Below, in pieces: positions 62,688-64,000 of a DNA stretch of 64,000 nucleotides. Numbering within the stretch: the stretch's first letter is position 1; every line of letters starts with the position of its first letter. The stretch spans positions 1,627,001-1,691,000 of the forward strand of contig OY288189.1 in assembly GCA_958439205.1 (NCBI GenBank), given 5' to 3'. The notes under the pieces are model-generated. The model did no database searches. It was not told the origin of the DNA and saw only the letters and a list, made by a program, of their open reading frames with translations. Source of the stretch: an uncultured Allorhizobium sp. (lineage in GTDB: Bacteria > Pseudomonadota > Alphaproteobacteria > Rhizobiales > Rhizobiaceae). Both the position numbers and the translations under genes were made by a program.

Positions 62688-64000
62688 ATGATCGATCCCA
62701 AGGCGCTCGCCTCGCGTTTTCCCGGTGACTTCCTGTTCGGTGTGGCCACCGCATCCTTCCAGATCGAAGGGGCATCGAAAGCCGATGGGCGGAAGCCGTC
62801 GATCTGGGATGCCTTCTCCAACATGCCGGGCCGGGTCTTCGGGCGGCATAATGGCGACATGGCATGCGATCATTACAATCGCTGGGAAAGCGATCTCGAC
62901 CTGATCAAGGACATGGGCGTGACCGGCTATCGCTTCTCGATCGCCTGGCCGCGCGTGCTGCCTGAGGGGACAGGACCGATCAACGAGAAGGGCCTCGATT
63001 TCTACGACAACCTCGTCGACGGATTGAAGGCGCGCGGCATCAAGGCCTATGCGACGCTCTACCATTGGGATCTGACGCTGGCGCTGATGGGCGAGGGCGG
63101 CTGGACGGCGCGGTCCACGGCGCAGGCCTTCCAGCGCTACACCAAGGTGGTGATGGAGCGCCTCGGCGATCGGCTTGATGCGGTGGCTACCTTCAACGAG
63201 CCGTGGTGTTCGGTCTGGCTCAGCCATCTCTACGGCGTGCATGCGCCGGGTGAGCGTAGCATGGATGCGGCCCTTCATGCGTTGCACTACACCAATCTGG
63301 CCCATGGTCTATCGGTGCAGGCGATCCGCGATGTAGCGCCGAAGGTGCCGGTCGGGCTGGTTTTGAATGCACATGAGACGCTGCCGGGCTCTGAAAGTGC
63401 TGCCGATCTCGCCGCTGCCGAGCGCGCGCATCAGTTCCACAATGGCGTCTTCTTCGATCCGGTCTTCAAGGGCGAATATCCGGCCGAATTTCTCTCGGCG
63501 CTCGGCCATCGCATGCCCAAGATCGAAGACGGTGATCTTGCCATCATCAACCAACCACTCGACTGGTGGGGTCTCAACTACTACACGCCGATGCGTGTCG
63601 CAGACGATCCGACGCCCGGTGCCGAATTCCCGGCGACCGTCAATGCGGCGCCTGTATCGGACGTGAAGACGGATATCGGCTGGGAGGTCTATGCGCCGGC
63701 GCTGAAGTCGCTCGTCGAGCGACTTTACGCCCGCTACGATCTGCCGCCCTGCTACATCACCGAGAACGGCGCCTGCTACAACATGGAGGTCGAGGGTGGC
63801 GAGGTCGAGGATCAGCCGCGGCTCGATTATTACGCCGAACATCTCGACAAGGTCGCCGACCTGATCGCCGATGGCTATCCGATGCAGGGCTATTTCGCCT
63901 GGTCGCTGATGGATAATTTCGAATGGGCGGAAGGCTACCGGATGCGCTTCGGTCTTGTTCATGTCGATTACGACACGCAGGTCCGCACCATCAAGAAGAG
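62688..64000 (+). CDS. Beta-glucosidase, glycoside hydrolase family 1 (3' end missing)
   Basis: The gene runs off the right edge after 437 codons; full family length is about 450-460, so little is missing. GH1 marks are clear: FLFGVATASFQIEGA near the N-terminus, the acid/base E171 in ATFNEPW and the nucleophile E359 in ITENGA. The ATG at 62688 begins MIDPKALASRFPGDF and follows GAAGGAC; an ATG seven bases earlier is out of frame. It probably hydrolyses beta-glucosides in the cytoplasm. A LacI-type palindrome lies upstream. Confidence 0.93.
   Translation, partial: MIDPKALASRFPGDFLFGVATASFQIEGASKADGRKPSIWDAFSNMPGRVFGRHNGDMACDHYNRWESDLDLIKDMGVTGYRFSIAWPRVLPEGTGPINEKGLDFYDNLVDGLKARGIKAYATLYHWDLTLALMGEGGWTARSTAQAFQRYTKVVMERLGDRLDAVATFNEPWCSVWLSHLYGVHAPGERSMDAALHALHYTNLAHGLSVQAIRDVAPKVPVGLVLNAHETLPGSESAADLAAAERAHQFHNGVFFDPVFKGEYPAEFLSALGHRMPKIEDGDLAIINQPLDWWGLNYYTPMRVADDPTPGAEFPATVNAAPVSDVKTDIGWEVYAPALKSLVERLYARYDLPPCYITENGACYNMEVEGGEVEDQPRLDYYAEHLDKVADLIADGYPMQGYFAWSLMDNFEWAEGYRMRFGLVHVDYDTQVRTIKK

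Overview
The window reads as about 64 kb of chromosome from a Rhizobiaceae-type alphaproteobacterium (Rhizobium/Agrobacterium/Neorhizobium-like). This rests on high GC with dense, short-spaced genes, many ABC importers for peptides, polyamines, metals and sugars, a sitABCD locus preceded by a rhizobial Mur/Fur-like palindrome, an emrR-emrAB efflux locus with a palindromic operator, and clusters of short palindromic repeats in intergenic DNA. No rRNA, tRNA, CRISPR array, prophage or insertion sequence was seen.

Layout. 1-540: end of a MaoC-phosphotransacetylase fusion gene that runs off the left edge. 902-3302: a P1-family peptidase, a small membrane protein and a PAP2 phosphatase. 3322-10399: a peptide ABC importer (two permeases and a binding protein leftward; an M20 amidohydrolase and a fused double ATPase rightward). 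10437-18099: housekeeping and repair genes (nitrilase-type amidase, EI24/CysZ-like protein, endonuclease III, DUF2244 protein, Ada-like methyltransferase), a ParDE-type toxin-antitoxin pair, and a SorC regulator divergent from transaldolase. 18552-22214: an orphan 1220-residue protein made almost entirely of eight-residue repeats. 22238-28406: a putrescine/polyamine ABC importer in one leftward operon with an aminobutyraldehyde dehydrogenase. 28430-28990: a small AT-rich patch with a membrane protein. 29000-32772: LysR, DMT exporter and an ArsA-type ATPase. 32855-38140: sitABCD (Mn/Fe import) divergent from a membrane-anchored histidine-rich protein. 38245-41368: lysS and gltX. About 41600-41793: a candidate structured RNA. 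41825-48254: SLC13/TrkA-C permease, TerC, and emrR-emrA-emrB. 48422-52417: xylose use (LacI regulator, xylB, xylA). 52711-54163: GreA-family factor and a LAS-peptidase-like membrane protein. 54179-62220: LacI regulator, ribose-type ABC importer, sugar isomerase and Gfo/Idh/MocA oxidoreductase, with one reversed acetyltransferase gene. 62688-64000: a GH1 beta-glucosidase cut by the right edge.

How it works together. Most of the window is scavenging: import of peptides, polyamines, Mn/Fe, xylose and an unidentified sugar or polyol, each with its first catabolic enzyme and usually a local regulator. Operators are unusually legible: perfect or near-perfect palindromes lie in front of sitA, emrA, the xylose regulator, the ribose-type ABC cassette, transaldolase and the beta-glucosidase.

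The most unusual items are the octapeptide-repeat protein, whose repeats carry a higher-order period of 17 octads, the histidine-rich protein divergent from sitABCD, the MaoC domain lacking its usual catalytic loop, and the structured-RNA candidate downstream of the gltX promoter region. All functional names come from motif recognition by eye; no database search was run.
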